64,000 nucleotides of DNA from JAPKZH01 sp963715635 (GCA_963715635.1 OY970261.1:3844001-3908000), one strand, 5' to 3'; shown: positions 1 through 9,089, numbered from the stretch's first letter. Program-made: numbers and translations. Notes: generated by a model from the letters alone, not told the origin.

Positions 1-1041
1 GTCCTTGCCGATGGTGATGCGCAGGGCATGGGGAAAGCCGTATTCTTTGATCGTTCGGGTGATGATTCCTTTCTGCTGAAGGGCTTCAAAGACCGCCTGG
101 CTGTCTCTGGCAAAATCGACAAAGATGAAATTGGCATAGGTGGGAAGATAGAAGAGACCGAGTTTCCGGTAGGCCTCATAAAGGAATTCTTTTCCGGCAT
201 CATTGACGTTCTTCCCTCTTCGAACATGTTGGTCATCGTCCAGGGCGGCCGTCCCGGCGATTTGGGAAAGACGGTTCACATTGAAGGAGATGCGCAACTT
301 GGACAGGCTGGCGATGATCTCTGGACGGGCGATTCCATAGCCAAGCCGGACCCCGGCCAAACCGTAGATCTTGGAGAAAGTCCGCAGAATCAGGATATTT
401 TTTCCTTCCCGAAGGTATTTAAAGGAATCCGGATAATGGGGGTTGTCAATATATTCATAATAGGCTTCATCCATGATCACCAAGACATGATCGGGAACTT
501 TCCGGAAAAACTCCTCCACTTCTTCCTTGGTGACGATCGTCCCGGTCGGGTTATTGGGATTGGCAATATAGATCAATCGGGTGTTCGGTTGGATCGCCTT
601 CAGCATCCCTTGCAGGTCATGGCAGTAATTCTTCATCGGGACTTCGATTAATTCGCCGTCGGCGATTCGGACGGCAATTTTGAACCAGATGAATGCGCTT
701 TGGCTGCCGACGGCACTATGGTCTGGATCCAGATAGGCCAGGGCCGCCAGAGGCAAAATTTCGACCGACCCGTTGCCGGCGAAGATATTCTCGGACTCAA
801 CGCCCAATCGGGCGGCCAGCTTTTTTCTGAAGTAGAAGCAGTTGTCGTCCGGATAGAGATAGGCTTCCTTGGCCGCCTGGCCGATGGCTTGGAGAGCCAG
901 GGGAGACGCCCCCAGCGGATTTTCGTTTGAGGCCAACTTGATGATCTCGCCTTTAAGGTTCAGTTCCCTGACCACTTCCTCGATAGGCTTGCCCGGCTGA
1001 TAGGGGTCGATCTTTTTCAAAAAGTCTTTTGCGCGAATCAT
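1..1041 (-). CDS. hisC: Histidinol-phosphate aminotransferase, C-terminus cut by window edge
   Basis: Class I/II PLP-dependent aminotransferase; HisC converts imidazole-acetol phosphate plus glutamate to histidinol phosphate in histidine synthesis. From the ATG at 1041 the frame stays open for 347 codons to the window edge. Visible motifs are the N-terminal LASNENPLG stretch typical of HisC, an NPNNPTG loop, MDEAYYEY (PLP-contacting Asp and Tyr), and RTFSKIYGLAGVRLGYG with the Schiff-base lysine. A good -35/-10 pair lies just upstream. No other his gene is in the window, so it may be a stand-alone copy. Related aromatic aminotransferases of this clade cannot be excluded. Confidence 0.9.
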   Translation of the reverse strand, partial: MIRAKDFLKKIDPYQPGKPIEEVVRELNLKGEIIKLASNENPLGASPLALQAIGQAAKEAYLYPDDNCFYFRKKLAARLGVESENIFAGNGSVEILPLAALAYLDPDHSAVGSQSAFIWFKIAVRIADGELIEVPMKNYCHDLQGMLKAIQPNTRLIYIANPNNPTGTIVTKEEVEEFFRKVPDHVLVIMDEAYYEYIDNPHYPDSFKYLREGKNILILRTFSKIYGLAGVRLGYGIARPEIIASLSKLRISFNVNRLSQIAGTAALDDDQHVRRGKNVNDAGKEFLYEAYRKLGLFYLPTYANFIFVDFARDSQAVFEALQQKGIITRTIKEYGFPHALRITIGKD

Positions 1042-1062
1042 GGTATTCGTCAAAGGACAAAA

Positions 1063-1091
1063 ATTATACCGAAAATCGGCAAAAATGGAAA
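1063..1091 (-). promoter_or_regulatory. Sigma-70-type promoter for hisC
   Basis: On the minus strand TTTCCA (1091-1086) and TATAAT (1068-1063) are separated by 17 nt, placing the start of transcription about 15 nt before the hisC ATG. Spacing and the perfect -10 box are seen directly; activity is inferred. Confidence 0.55.
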
Positions 1092-1275
1092 ATAATATTA
1101 TTTTTGGGGGACGCTTTCTTCGCCGGATCAAAGGATGTCAGGTTTGAAGGCTATGAAGGGGGGCTGGGGTTTTACTCAACGACATAGGTCAGCCATTCTT
1201 CGTATAGCGGACTTTCATTTTTGCCACCGCAGCCGAGTGAAAATGAAAAGGCTCGTTCGGCGCCTGGCTGTGAGA

Positions 1276-1788
1276 TTACAGCTTGATCGTAAATTCCCAA
1301 ACACACCAAGCATCGGGCGGATGAGGACCCGGCGGGCAGGCCAGACACCGGGTTTCGATCCTGGGGTCGATGGTCTTGGCAAAATAGCTGTATTCGACAT
1401 TCCCCACGGGCCGGCAGGGAAAATCCGGAAGCCCCTGCCGGGCTCGGGCCTCCTGGACGCGGCACGTCTTCATGCGGAAAATGCAGCGCGTTTCGTCGGC
1501 TTCGACGATGTCCTGCTGGTTGATGTGGGCATAGAGCCTGTAGGAAAGCGCCTTGATCAGCGCAGGAATCCCTCCTCCCGGCTCCATCTTCAGCCGCTTC
1601 ATGATCCTTTTGGCTTCGATGACCGTAAACTGCTCCCAGGCTCGCCGATCGAGCTCGAGCGCTGCATCCATCCCGTATCTCTCTTCGACCGCGCGAAACC
1701 AGAGGCCGTCGTGGGCGAGCCAGTTGAGGGCTGCATCCTTGAGAAAATCCTGAAGCTCCTCCCTGGATAGATCTTTAAAGGGGTTCAT
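1276..1788 (-). CDS. DUF6125-like cysteine-containing protein
   Basis: A 170-aa soluble protein of unknown function. The N-terminal half (about residues 5-65, with NWLAHDGLWFRAVEERYG and FTVIEAKRIMKRL) matches my memory of the DUF6125 family. The C-terminal half has scattered cysteines, including a CRVQEAR segment and a CLAC pair near residue 150, which could bind a metal or cluster. Its start overlaps the end of the radical SAM gene by 14 nt, so the two are probably co-translated. Role unknown; the neighbour suggests a redox or metal-linked function. Confidence 0.7.
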   Translation of the reverse strand: MNPFKDLSREELQDFLKDAALNWLAHDGLWFRAVEERYGMDAALELDRRAWEQFTVIEAKRIMKRLKMEPGGGIPALIKALSYRLYAHINQQDIVEADETRCIFRMKTCRVQEARARQGLPDFPCRPVGNVEYSYFAKTIDPRIETRCLACPPGPHPPDAWCVWEFTIKL

Positions 1789-2722
1789 AGTACTCCAGCC
1801 CTTTGTGGCTGAGACCCTTCAGCCGGCGTTGCTGGACAAGACGAACCAGGTGGGCGCAGACTTCTTCAAGCGGCTTCCCCAGCGATTGGGAAATGTCCTG
1901 CGCTGTCATCGGCCGGCGCCTCACAGTGGCCAGGATCGCCTCTCCGATATCCCCGCCCGAGGGAGCCTGGTCTCGTTTTTTGAAATCCGCGATGATCTCG
2001 GCATTCGGCCCTAGGAAGGATTTGATTTTTTCGAGCTCCCGGATACTCAGGGCGCGCGCATATTTCTCTGCCGGCGGCCGGACCACCGTATTGAGCTGGA
2101 CCCTGTCTGGTCCGATCAGACCGATGGCCTCCTTGAGCTTCTTGAGATGAGACGGCGTGTCGTTTACGCCCTTCACCAGCATGACCTCGAGCCAGATCTG
2201 CCCTTTGTACTCTTTCCGGAAGCGGACCAACCCCTCGATGATTTTTCGGGGAATCAGGCTCCGGTGAGGTCGGTTGACCCTGGCAAACACGGACGGCGTC
2301 ACGGCATCGAGCGATGGGACGACGATGTCTGCGGCCAACAGGTCGCGCCTCACTTCGGGGCTGGACAGGAGAGAGCTGTTGGTCAGGACGACCACCGGGA
2401 TCTTTGTCATTTTTTTGACCCCGGCGATGATCCTCCCGAGGCCGGAGTGCAGCGTAGGCTCCCCCGAGCCGGAGAATGTCAGGCAATCGATCTTCTGGCC
2501 GCCGGCCAGAGCACGCTGGATCTGGGCGAGGACGTCGCGGCCGGGGACCAGCTCTTTCCGGCGGACCCTTTTTCCCGCGCTTGCGCCGAGCTGGCAGTAG
2601 ATGCAATTCATGGAACAGGTTTTATAGGGGAGGAGATCGACGCCCAAGGAAAATCCCAGACGCCGGGAAGGGACCGGCCCGTAGATACGGGATTCTTTGT
2701 CGCCGGAGGACGTGGATGTCAT
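1775..2722 (-). CDS. Radical SAM protein (COG0731-like)
   Basis: A 315-aa radical SAM enzyme. The cluster motif CSMNCIYC (CX3CX2C class) is near residue 40, followed by SGSGEPTLHSGLGRII, matching the GGEP-type SAM-binding segment. The order RIYGPVPSRRLGFSLGVDLLP before the cysteines is typical of the COG0731/TYW1-related stand-alone family. The last 60 residues (about 255-315) look like a winged helix (DISQSLGKPLEEVCAHLVRLVQQRRL), perhaps for nucleic-acid binding. It lies 6 nt after a small Cys-rich gene and overlaps the following DUF6125-like gene. The substrate is unknown. Confidence 0.85.
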   Translation of the reverse strand: MTSTSSGDKESRIYGPVPSRRLGFSLGVDLLPYKTCSMNCIYCQLGASAGKRVRRKELVPGRDVLAQIQRALAGGQKIDCLTFSGSGEPTLHSGLGRIIAGVKKMTKIPVVVLTNSSLLSSPEVRRDLLAADIVVPSLDAVTPSVFARVNRPHRSLIPRKIIEGLVRFRKEYKGQIWLEVMLVKGVNDTPSHLKKLKEAIGLIGPDRVQLNTVVRPPAEKYARALSIRELEKIKSFLGPNAEIIADFKKRDQAPSGGDIGEAILATVRRRPMTAQDISQSLGKPLEEVCAHLVRLVQQRRLKGLSHKGLEYYEPL

Positions 2723-2728
2723 GCGGTC

Positions 2729-2932
2729 CTAGCCCTGCTTCCGGTAGATTTCGAGGAACCTGGCCAGGGAACGATCGTATGTCCTTTCCACGGAATCCGG
2801 GAACAAGCAGGCGGGCAGCTCCCGGTGGCTCCAATGGTACTCGAGGCATTCGCAGCAGAGGCCCTTGCGGCTGCAGGGCTCGTAGCTGCAATTGCACCGG
2901 CCGAGATTCTTGTTCTTATTGCATTCAGCCAT
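2729..2932 (-). CDS. Small Cys-rich DUF6485-like protein
   Basis: A 67-aa protein with seven cysteines arranged as C-X8-C-X-C-X5-C-X5-CC-X2-C, followed by LPACLFP and a helical tail (RTYDRSLARFLEIY). This resembles the DUF6485 family of small metal-binding proteins. It starts 60 nt from the divergent queF and is followed after 6 nt by the radical SAM gene, so the three minus-strand genes to 1276 probably form one operon. It may be a zinc or iron-sulfur accessory protein; function unknown. Confidence 0.7.
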   Translation of the reverse strand: MAECNKNKNLGRCNCSYEPCSRKGLCCECLEYHWSHRELPACLFPDSVERTYDRSLARFLEIYRKQG

Positions 2933-2936
2933 GAGA

Positions 2937-2965
2937 TTGTCTTAGGGACGGCTTTATTATATTAT
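2937..2965 (+). promoter_or_regulatory. Sigma-70-type promoter for queF
   Basis: TTGTCT (2937-2942), 17 nt, then TATTAT (2960-2965); the start of transcription would fall near 2972, about 20 nt before the queF ATG. It lies in the AT-rich divergent gap with the DUF6485-like gene. Confidence 0.45.
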
Positions 2966-2991
2966 AGGTTACCAAAAAACGAGAAATACTA

Positions 2992-3390
2992 ATGAGCCGC
3001 ATGACCGAACGAGAGGCCAAGGCAGGCCTAAAAGCCCGGCTTCCGCAGATCGCTGTTTTTCCCAACCAGTTTCCGGACTATGAGATCACGATCGAAATTC
3101 CCGAGTTCACCTCGGTCTGTCCGAAAACGGGCCTTCCGGACTTCGGTGTGATTACGATACGCTATATTCCACGGGCGCAGTGCCTCGAGCTGAAGTCGCT
3201 CAAAGACTATATTCTGGCCTACAGGAACCTGGGGATATTTTACGAGAATGCCGTGAACCGGATCCTGGAAGATGTGGTCAAAGCCTGCCGGCCCGTGCGG
3301 GCCCTGGTCCGCGGAGAGTTCAACCCGAGAGGAGGCATCAAGTCCGTCATTGAAGCGCATTTTCCCCGATCGAGGCAGTCCTCCAAGTAG
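2992..3390 (+). CDS. queF: NADPH-dependent 7-cyano-7-deazaguanine reductase
   Basis: QueF (short, YkvM type) reduces preQ0 to preQ1, the last step before insertion into tRNA by Tgt. The 132-aa length fits the unimodular family. FTSVCPKTGLPDFG (about residues 39-52) carries the catalytic cysteine and aspartate, and ELKSLKDY is the family substrate-binding segment. The usual YRNxGxFHE motif reads YRNLGIFYE here, with Tyr replacing the conserved His. The partner genes queE, queD and queC are 5-7 kb away on the other strand. An in-frame ATG at 3001 is an alternative start. The ribosome site is weak. Confidence 0.93.
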   Translation: MSRMTEREAKAGLKARLPQIAVFPNQFPDYEITIEIPEFTSVCPKTGLPDFGVITIRYIPRAQCLELKSLKDYILAYRNLGIFYENAVNRILEDVVKACRPVRALVRGEFNPRGGIKSVIEAHFPRSRQSSK

Positions 3391-3471
3391 GTCCGGGGCC
3401 GCACGCTGACGTCTTTTTCACCTCCCCGATGATTTATACGAAATTCCTGTGAGGAGACAGGCTAACCGACT

Positions 3472-4398
3472 GTGCCAAACGTGAATAACGGCCGGAGTAC
3501 AAAATTCGGTGCCAGCGACGCGCTGATGCTCACCGCCGTCGTGATGTGGGGCGTCAATTTTTCTTTTATCAAGATCGCCCTGCGCGAGCTCTCTCCGGGC
3601 GGATTCAACGGGGTGCGCCTGTTGCTGACGGCTCTGACCTTTTGCCTGCTCATGGGAATTGCCAAAGAAAGCTTCGCCGTCAGCCGGAAAGATTTCTGGA
3701 AGCTTCTGGCTATCGGCGTCGCCGGGAACACTCTCTACCAGATTCTTTTCATCAAGGGCATCAGCTTGACGTCGGCCTCCAACTCTTCCCTCATTCTCTC
3801 CACGTCGCCGATCTTTGTGGCCTTGATGAGCGCACTGTTGAAGGTGGAAAGGATCCACTGGGCGGCCTGGGGAGGCATTTTCATCTCCTTGTTCGGCCTG
3901 TACATGATCATCGCCCAGCAAAACGGAGGCCCCCGTTTTTCCACCCAAAATATCCGCGGAGACCTGTTTATTTTTCTGGGAACCATCCTCTGGGCTTCTT
4001 ACACGGTCTTGGCCAAGCCTTTTCTGGAGACGATTTCTCCCCTCAAGTTTTCCGCCGTCACCGTCGGTTTGGGGACCCTTTTCTATCTCCCCGTCACGGC
4101 CAAGGACATTCTCCAAATCCCGTGGCGGACGATTTCCTGGGGAGCCTGGCTCTCGCTTTTCTTATCGGCGATGTTCGGCCTCGTCATCGGTTATCTCATC
4201 TGGTATTATTCGGTGAAGAGGGTGGGGAACGCCAAAACGGCTATCTATAATAACATGACGCCGATTTTCACGGTGTTTTTCGCCGGGCTTTTTCTACAAG
4301 AGAAATTCAGCGCCTTCCAGGCTGTGGGAGCGGCGGTCGTCTTGGCCGGCGTCTATCTCACCCGGGCAGGCTATCGGTTCTTCATGAGGTCGTCGTAA
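3472..4398 (+). CDS. EamA/DMT-family transporter
   Basis: A 308-aa inner-membrane protein with about ten hydrophobic helices and two EamA repeats (roughly residues 15-145 and 160-300). The second repeat ends with the characteristic GAAVVLAGVYLTR. Such permeases export amino acids, nucleosides or drugs; the substrate cannot be told from sequence. The start is a GTG preceded by GAGGAG at 3451-3456; an in-frame GTG lies nine bases later. It faces the sulfatase-fold gene with only 7 bp between the stop codons. Confidence 0.88.
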   Translation: MPNVNNGRSTKFGASDALMLTAVVMWGVNFSFIKIALRELSPGGFNGVRLLLTALTFCLLMGIAKESFAVSRKDFWKLLAIGVAGNTLYQILFIKGISLTSASNSSLILSTSPIFVALMSALLKVERIHWAAWGGIFISLFGLYMIIAQQNGGPRFSTQNIRGDLFIFLGTILWASYTVLAKPFLETISPLKFSAVTVGLGTLFYLPVTAKDILQIPWRTISWGAWLSLFLSAMFGLVIGYLIWYYSVKRVGNAKTAIYNNMTPIFTVFFAGLFLQEKFSAFQAVGAAVVLAGVYLTRAGYRFFMRSS

Positions 4399-4405
4399 GA
4401 GCCGG

Positions 4406-6400
4406 CTAATCGAGCTCAGCCCCGTAGAACTGCCGAAGTTCCCAAAGCAATTTTTGGAAGACGTTGGGATAAAGACCGGACACATCTCTCTGGCAGCGTG
4501 GGTCGGCCTCCAGGTCGAACAATCGGATATTGACCTTTTTTCGCGGACTGTTGAGCAAAGGCTCCCAGATCAGCTTCCAGCGTTTGGTCTGAATCGCCCT
4601 CTGCCGGTTCTTGATCAGCCGGCCAAAGAATTCATCCTTGACGGTGATGATCCCGTTTTTATCGAACTCGTAAAAATTGATGCCCTGGTCGATCATTTCC
4701 TGGAGGGCCAGCCCGATCCCTCCGGGCGCATCCAGGGAAAATTCCGTTTCCATGACAATGCGGCTATCCGCGAGCTCGGGGACGTCGCCAGCTCCTGCGA
4801 TCAGCGGTTTCAGGCTGAGACCGTCAAAGCGGGCGTGGGTCCAATTCCCCGGCAAAAGGTCCAGGATGGTCGGGGCGATATCGATGGTCCGGACGAGCGC
4901 TTGGACGTCCTTGTGGCCGGCCGAGCCGACCGGCTTGATGGCGAGAATGGCATGGTTTTGATCGCTGGCCGTCAAGGTCGTCCCGTGCCCTTCGTTGGAT
5001 TCTCCGTGGTCGGAGAGGACAACGATCAAGGAATTCTTATAGAGATCTTTGCGCTTCAGGTTTTCGACCAGCCGGCCGAGCTGGTCATCGGCCATCCGGA
5101 TGGCGCCGTCGTACATGTTCACCTGGATGTCCGGACTGCCCCGAAAAAGAAACGGATAAGGAGCGGCGGAGGCATAGGGCCAATGAGCGGCGCAGAGGTG
5201 GACCATCAAAAAGAATTTTTGCTTGGCCTTTAGGGTTTCTAAAAAGGCAACGATGTCATTGGCGAAATATGTGTTTTTATATAGAGGGGCGACGGCGCGG
5301 TTGAATTTGAGAAAACCGAAAATCAGGTATCCCAGGGGGCTGTTGAAAAACACGTTGGTCAGGGAAAAATCATGGACGCTGCCGAAGACAAAATCCTTGA
5401 TGCCCATGACGGGATGGCGGAGATAATCGAAACCGTCTTCCCCGAGGATATTGCTGAACCGGACCTCATCCGTAAAATAGGCGGTAAAATATCCGTCCTG
5501 GGTTTTCAGGATCCGGGGCAGCGTCAATGACTCCGGGTTGATGTGATGCCGTTTCATCAGGTTCAGCCGGACGCCGTTGGTCACGGGGTATTGACCGGTC
5601 AGGATGGAGTAGAGGGCCGGAAAAGTTCTCGCGATCGGCGTATAAAAACTATTGAAGACGACGGCCTCGGAGAAAAACCGGTCCAGGTTCGGTGTTGTCG
5701 GCATGGGATAGCCGAAGTAACCCGTATGGCTGGGGGTCACGGAATCGAGTCCGATCAGGATGACGTTCGGTCCCGTGTTGAGGGATCTCGTGAACAAGGA
5801 GGAGAAAAGGGACTTGAGGTGATAGCCGGGTTGAAGCGGAGACACGAGAATAATGGCCCAGAACGCGCAGACGGCCCATTGGATCTTTTTTGCCTTGGCT
5901 TGGAGAGAAGCCCATATAAACCCCAGCAAGTAAATGGCCAGGAGGGCATAGATCGTAATGGACAGGGCCGTCGAATTGTGCTTCGGGCTGAAAACGCCGG
6001 CCAGCCTGGAATTTGGGTAGCGGCCGGCATTTGTCAGATAAACCGTAAAAATGAAGAAGATGTTAATACCCAGGAAGAGGAAGACGGCCAGGTGGGGAGA
6101 TTTCCGATTAAACTTTTTCCCAAAGGCCTCCCGGGCCACGATCACATAGCCGGTGTTGATCAGGGCAAAAACGATATAGATGGCGACCAGAAGAACGATA
6201 TAGAGAGCGATGTCGAATTTCAAGAAAGCGGCGCTCTCTTTGACTTTTGCAAAAAACGTCGAGTGGACTTTCTCGGTGGAGAAATCATTGATGAAAGAGA
6301 AAATGTTGTAAACGATTTCGGCCAGAAAAAGGGCGACATACAGAAGAATGGAATAGCGCAGAATCTTTTTATTGGAGAGAGGCTCTGGTTGCGGTGTCAT
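4406..6400 (-). CDS. Membrane-anchored sulfatase-fold phosphatase/transferase
   Basis: A 664-aa alkaline-phosphatase-superfamily protein. About five membrane helices fill residues 15-200 and the extracytoplasmic catalytic domain follows. GLDSVTPSHTGYFG supplies the first metal ligand, DHGESNEGHG a second site, and the LFDLEADP tail is sulfatase-like. The formylglycine motif CxPxR is absent; the equivalent place reads ARTFPALYSILTG, with Thr as likely nucleophile, as in EptA/LTA-synthase-type phosphotransferases. That favours transfer of a phosphate-linked head group to envelope glycans or lipids over sulfate hydrolysis. The ATG at 6400 overlaps the upstream stop as ATGA; a GTG at 6415 is less likely. 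Confidence 0.8.
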   Translation of the reverse strand: MTPQPEPLSNKKILRYSILLYVALFLAEIVYNIFSFINDFSTEKVHSTFFAKVKESAAFLKFDIALYIVLLVAIYIVFALINTGYVIVAREAFGKKFNRKSPHLAVFLFLGINIFFIFTVYLTNAGRYPNSRLAGVFSPKHNSTALSITIYALLAIYLLGFIWASLQAKAKKIQWAVCAFWAIILVSPLQPGYHLKSLFSSLFTRSLNTGPNVILIGLDSVTPSHTGYFGYPMPTTPNLDRFFSEAVVFNSFYTPIARTFPALYSILTGQYPVTNGVRLNLMKRHHINPESLTLPRILKTQDGYFTAYFTDEVRFSNILGEDGFDYLRHPVMGIKDFVFGSVHDFSLTNVFFNSPLGYLIFGFLKFNRAVAPLYKNTYFANDIVAFLETLKAKQKFFLMVHLCAAHWPYASAAPYPFLFRGSPDIQVNMYDGAIRMADDQLGRLVENLKRKDLYKNSLIVVLSDHGESNEGHGTTLTASDQNHAILAIKPVGSAGHKDVQALVRTIDIAPTILDLLPGNWTHARFDGLSLKPLIAGAGDVPELADSRIVMETEFSLDAPGGIGLALQEMIDQGINFYEFDKNGIITVKDEFFGRLIKNRQRAIQTKRWKLIWEPLLNSPRKKVNIRLFDLEADPRCQRDVSGLYPNVFQKLLWELRQFYGAELD

Positions 6401-7713
6401 GGCTTTTCCGGACACGCTGGACGGTCGGTGTCTTTGGGGAGTTTATATCCAAAATGCAGGAGCATCAAGAGAAATCCCAGGCTGGCGAACAACCGGAGCT
6501 GGTTGAAGGGAAAGCCTCCATAGGGCGGGTTGTAGAGAATGAACGCGCCGAGCAGACAAAAGGGAAGGAGATACCCGTATCTTTTCTCCATGACGATCCG
6601 GCTCATGACGTAGGCCAGGGGAAACAGCATGATGACAAAATGATGGGGCCAGGTGATCGGAGAGATGAAGAGGCTGGCCATCAAGACGACCGAAGTGCCG
6701 AAGTTGAAGTCGTCCTTGGCCAGGGACGTTTTGGCCAAGAATAAATAAAGAAGGAATCCGACCAGCAAGATCGGAGTGAGCCAGGACAGGGCGAACTCGA
6801 GGGCCGCCGACGGGGATGGAACGAGCTGCAGGAAAAAGCTCTTGGGGGTGTTATTGTTGATGTGAGCGATGTAATGAAGAGTGAAGAGGGATTGAGTTGT
6901 CCCGGAGAATATCTTCAGGCCGGATTTCACATATTCCACCCAGACTGTCTTTCCGAAGAGGGCGACCGAGAGCAGAAAGATCCCCAGACCGTTCAGGGCC
7001 GTCCACATCAGATATTTGTATCTTTTCTGGAAAAGGAAGACGAACAAGAACAGAACGGGATAGATCTTGATGAGGACCGCCCCGCAGAGGAAAAGCGAGG
7101 AAAGATAAACCCTATTTTTCTTCAGAAGGACCAGGGAAAGCAGGGCGAGATCCAGGACGAGCAAGTTGATCTGTCCATATTCGAAAGCCGAAAGCAAGGG
7201 AACGTTGGCCACGAGCAGAAAAAAGAGAAATATGACGGGAAAATTGGTCTTGGACTCCTTGAGGCCTAAAAGCTCGTAGACCAGGTAGAGGCCGAGGAAG
7301 GCGAATAGAATATTAAGGACATGGAAGACGACGAAGAAGTCCCCGATCGGAAGAACCGACAAGGGCGTAAAAAGCTGGGCAAGGAAGGGCCAGTAAATGT
7401 AAGGATAGACGATCCTTGCCTTGCCCAGGACATCATCCGCGAGGCGTTGGAACTGCTGGTCGTCGTAGATATTGACATGCCGCAGGATCCCCCGGGCGGC
7501 CATGTAGTAGGACGGCGAGTCGATATTCCAAACCCGGAAAAATTGAATGGTCTGAATGACAAAGATCACCGACAGGCCGGCGATGACGAACCAGAGAATT
7601 GTTTTTTTTTGAAAAAAGGAGCTGAACAGGATTCGGTCGAGGGCATGGGCCACATCTGCCGCCTGGATTTTCCTGGATAACCATCGGACAGGCGCCGGAC
7701 GAAGTTTCCGCAT
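6397..7713 (-). CDS. GT87/DUF2029-type membrane glycosyltransferase
   Basis: A 438-aa polytopic membrane protein with about ten helices. The first external loop (after the helix near residue 50) has DSPSYYMAARGIL and the segment YPYIYWPFLAQLFTPLS, the pattern of DUF2029/GT87 polyprenyl-phosphate-mannose-dependent transferases; the loop Asp is the usual catalytic candidate. It is followed with a 4-nt overlap by the sulfatase-fold gene and preceded 6 nt upstream by a pilin-like gene, so the three probably share a transcript. It may glycosylate a surface polymer or a pilin; this is inference from context. Confidence 0.8.
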   Translation of the reverse strand: MRKLRPAPVRWLSRKIQAADVAHALDRILFSSFFQKKTILWFVIAGLSVIFVIQTIQFFRVWNIDSPSYYMAARGILRHVNIYDDQQFQRLADDVLGKARIVYPYIYWPFLAQLFTPLSVLPIGDFFVVFHVLNILFAFLGLYLVYELLGLKESKTNFPVIFLFFLLVANVPLLSAFEYGQINLLVLDLALLSLVLLKKNRVYLSSLFLCGAVLIKIYPVLFLFVFLFQKRYKYLMWTALNGLGIFLLSVALFGKTVWVEYVKSGLKIFSGTTQSLFTLHYIAHINNNTPKSFFLQLVPSPSAALEFALSWLTPILLVGFLLYLFLAKTSLAKDDFNFGTSVVLMASLFISPITWPHHFVIMLFPLAYVMSRIVMEKRYGYLLPFCLLGAFILYNPPYGGFPFNQLRLFASLGFLLMLLHFGYKLPKDTDRPACPEKP

Positions 7714-7719
7714 TTCGGC

Positions 7720-8277
7720 TTACCGGCTCCTCTCCGGCTCGGGACGCCGGATGAATCGGCCGTTCCAGAGCACGATATCCTTAAAATAATCCTTGTCTTC
7801 CGCAGGCCTGTAAAAACCCGCCTCCGGATGGGCCGGGTCGTACAACCAGTTTTCAAAGGCGTTATCTTTTCCCAGGGAGGCGATCATATAGTCTTTGGCG
7901 TCAGTCGTATGGAACCCATAGACGTCATTCCCCGGTCCCGTCCAGACCCAGTAGACATCTCCCCACCAATCAGACCAGCGAAGGGCCGAGAAATACGGGG
8001 TGAGTTCTTTAAGGATGGGTTTTCTAAAGTTCAAGCGACCTCTCGGATTGGAAGGCGCGGCGCCATGGTCAGCGGTATAGGCGGAGATGGCTCTTGCCCA
8101 TTGTGCCATATCGGCCATGGTCGAACGCTGGGTCGCTTTTTCTCTGGCCGTCTGATAAATGGGGACCAGCAGGACGAGAACGAAGCCGGCGCCGCAGAGG
8201 AAGAGAAGAAGCTCCAGGATGGTGAACCCGTCGGTCTGGAGATTTTTTCCTTTTTTATATGGATTTCCGTCGCACAT
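7720..8277 (-). CDS. GspG-like pilin/pseudopilin
   Basis: A 185-aa type IV pilin-like protein. A short hydrophilic leader ends in a prepilin peptidase site, G|FTILELL, with Glu five residues after the cut, then a hydrophobic helix. The C-terminal motif YDPAHPEAGFY plus KDIVLWNGRFIRRPE closely matches the pilins at 48.5-49.7 kb, so this is a dispersed paralogue. The ATG at 8277 is preferred over a TTG at 8289. It heads a block with a glycosyltransferase and a sulfatase-fold enzyme, so it might be modified by them; it could equally be a minor pilin of the main system. Confidence 0.85.
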   Translation of the reverse strand: MCDGNPYKKGKNLQTDGFTILELLLFLCGAGFVLVLLVPIYQTAREKATQRSTMADMAQWARAISAYTADHGAAPSNPRGRLNFRKPILKELTPYFSALRWSDWWGDVYWVWTGPGNDVYGFHTTDAKDYMIASLGKDNAFENWLYDPAHPEAGFYRPAEDKDYFKDIVLWNGRFIRRPEPERSR

Positions 8278-8459
8278 CAGAGTCTGCAAACTTCACCCGC
8301 TTATGGCCGAGATCCATCCGGCCCAAATTTTGGGGGAGGACTACCCGGAAATCAATCCCCTCTGCCGATGAATCTCAGGGTGATTTTTATCTAGAGAGAT
8401 CCTCTGGAAAGGCGAAGAATCCCGCTGGAGGAAATTTCGGGCAGGGGCAGGCGGTTGGC

Positions 8460-9089
8460 TTAGCGCCAGCCGTAGAGTTTGTGAAGCTGGGCGGAGAAAC
8501 GGATGTTTTTCAAGCCCTCCCTCTGAGCCCGGTTGAGCATCCTCAGGCTCTTCGCTACGCTCCGCGGGGCGTTGGACTCCGGCTGGAGGAGGAGAGGGAT
8601 CCTGGCGGGGAAGTCTTTGCGCAGCCGTTCGACCGTGCCGAAGCGCAAAGAATTCGTCACGATGAGCTTGACCTCTTTGGCCTGCTTCCTGTATTCCTGC
8701 CGGTAAAAAAACCGGGGAGGCTTGGGGGAGACCGTGTACCAGTCCACGCGCAGGGGATAATAAGCCGTGGCATTTGTCTCGACCTGTATTTTCATCCCGT
8801 CTTTGTGGAGGTCGGCAACGAAACCTGAAATATCCTGGAGCAGAGGCTCGCCGCCGGTCAGGCAGATCCATTTCGTCTTCAAACGGTGTCGTATTTTTCG
8901 GACTTGTGCGAGAGCCTGGGCGGTCGTGACATCGGTTCCCCCTTGCCAGGCATACCGGGTGTCGCAGAAGGAACACTTCAGGTTGCAGCCCGAAAACCTG
9001 ACGAAGATCGTGGGCGCTCCCTGCCTGAGCCCTTCGCCCTGCAGGGACGCGAATATCTCAATGATTTTCAGTGTAGGTCGCTGAGGCAT
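8460..9089 (-). CDS. queE: 7-carboxy-7-deazaguanine synthase
   Basis: QueE is the radical SAM enzyme that contracts 6-carboxytetrahydropterin to CDG. The 209-aa protein opens with KIIEIFASLQGEG, the family N-terminus, followed by the cluster motif GCNLKCSFCDTRYAW (CX3CX2C, as in most QueE) near residues 32-40 and the LTGGEPLLQ SAM motif. The ATG at 9089 fits the family start; the frame is open further upstream. It overlaps the end of queD by 32 nt and is the last gene of queC-queD-queE. Confidence 0.93.
   Translation of the reverse strand: MPQRPTLKIIEIFASLQGEGLRQGAPTIFVRFSGCNLKCSFCDTRYAWQGGTDVTTAQALAQVRKIRHRLKTKWICLTGGEPLLQDISGFVADLHKDGMKIQVETNATAYYPLRVDWYTVSPKPPRFFYRQEYRKQAKEVKLIVTNSLRFGTVERLRKDFPARIPLLLQPESNAPRSVAKSLRMLNRAQREGLKNIRFSAQLHKLYGWR

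Noticed and set aside
5543..6523. 326-codon plus-strand frame across the sulfatase/GT87 junction
   Set aside because: It lies antisense to two well-supported membrane proteins.
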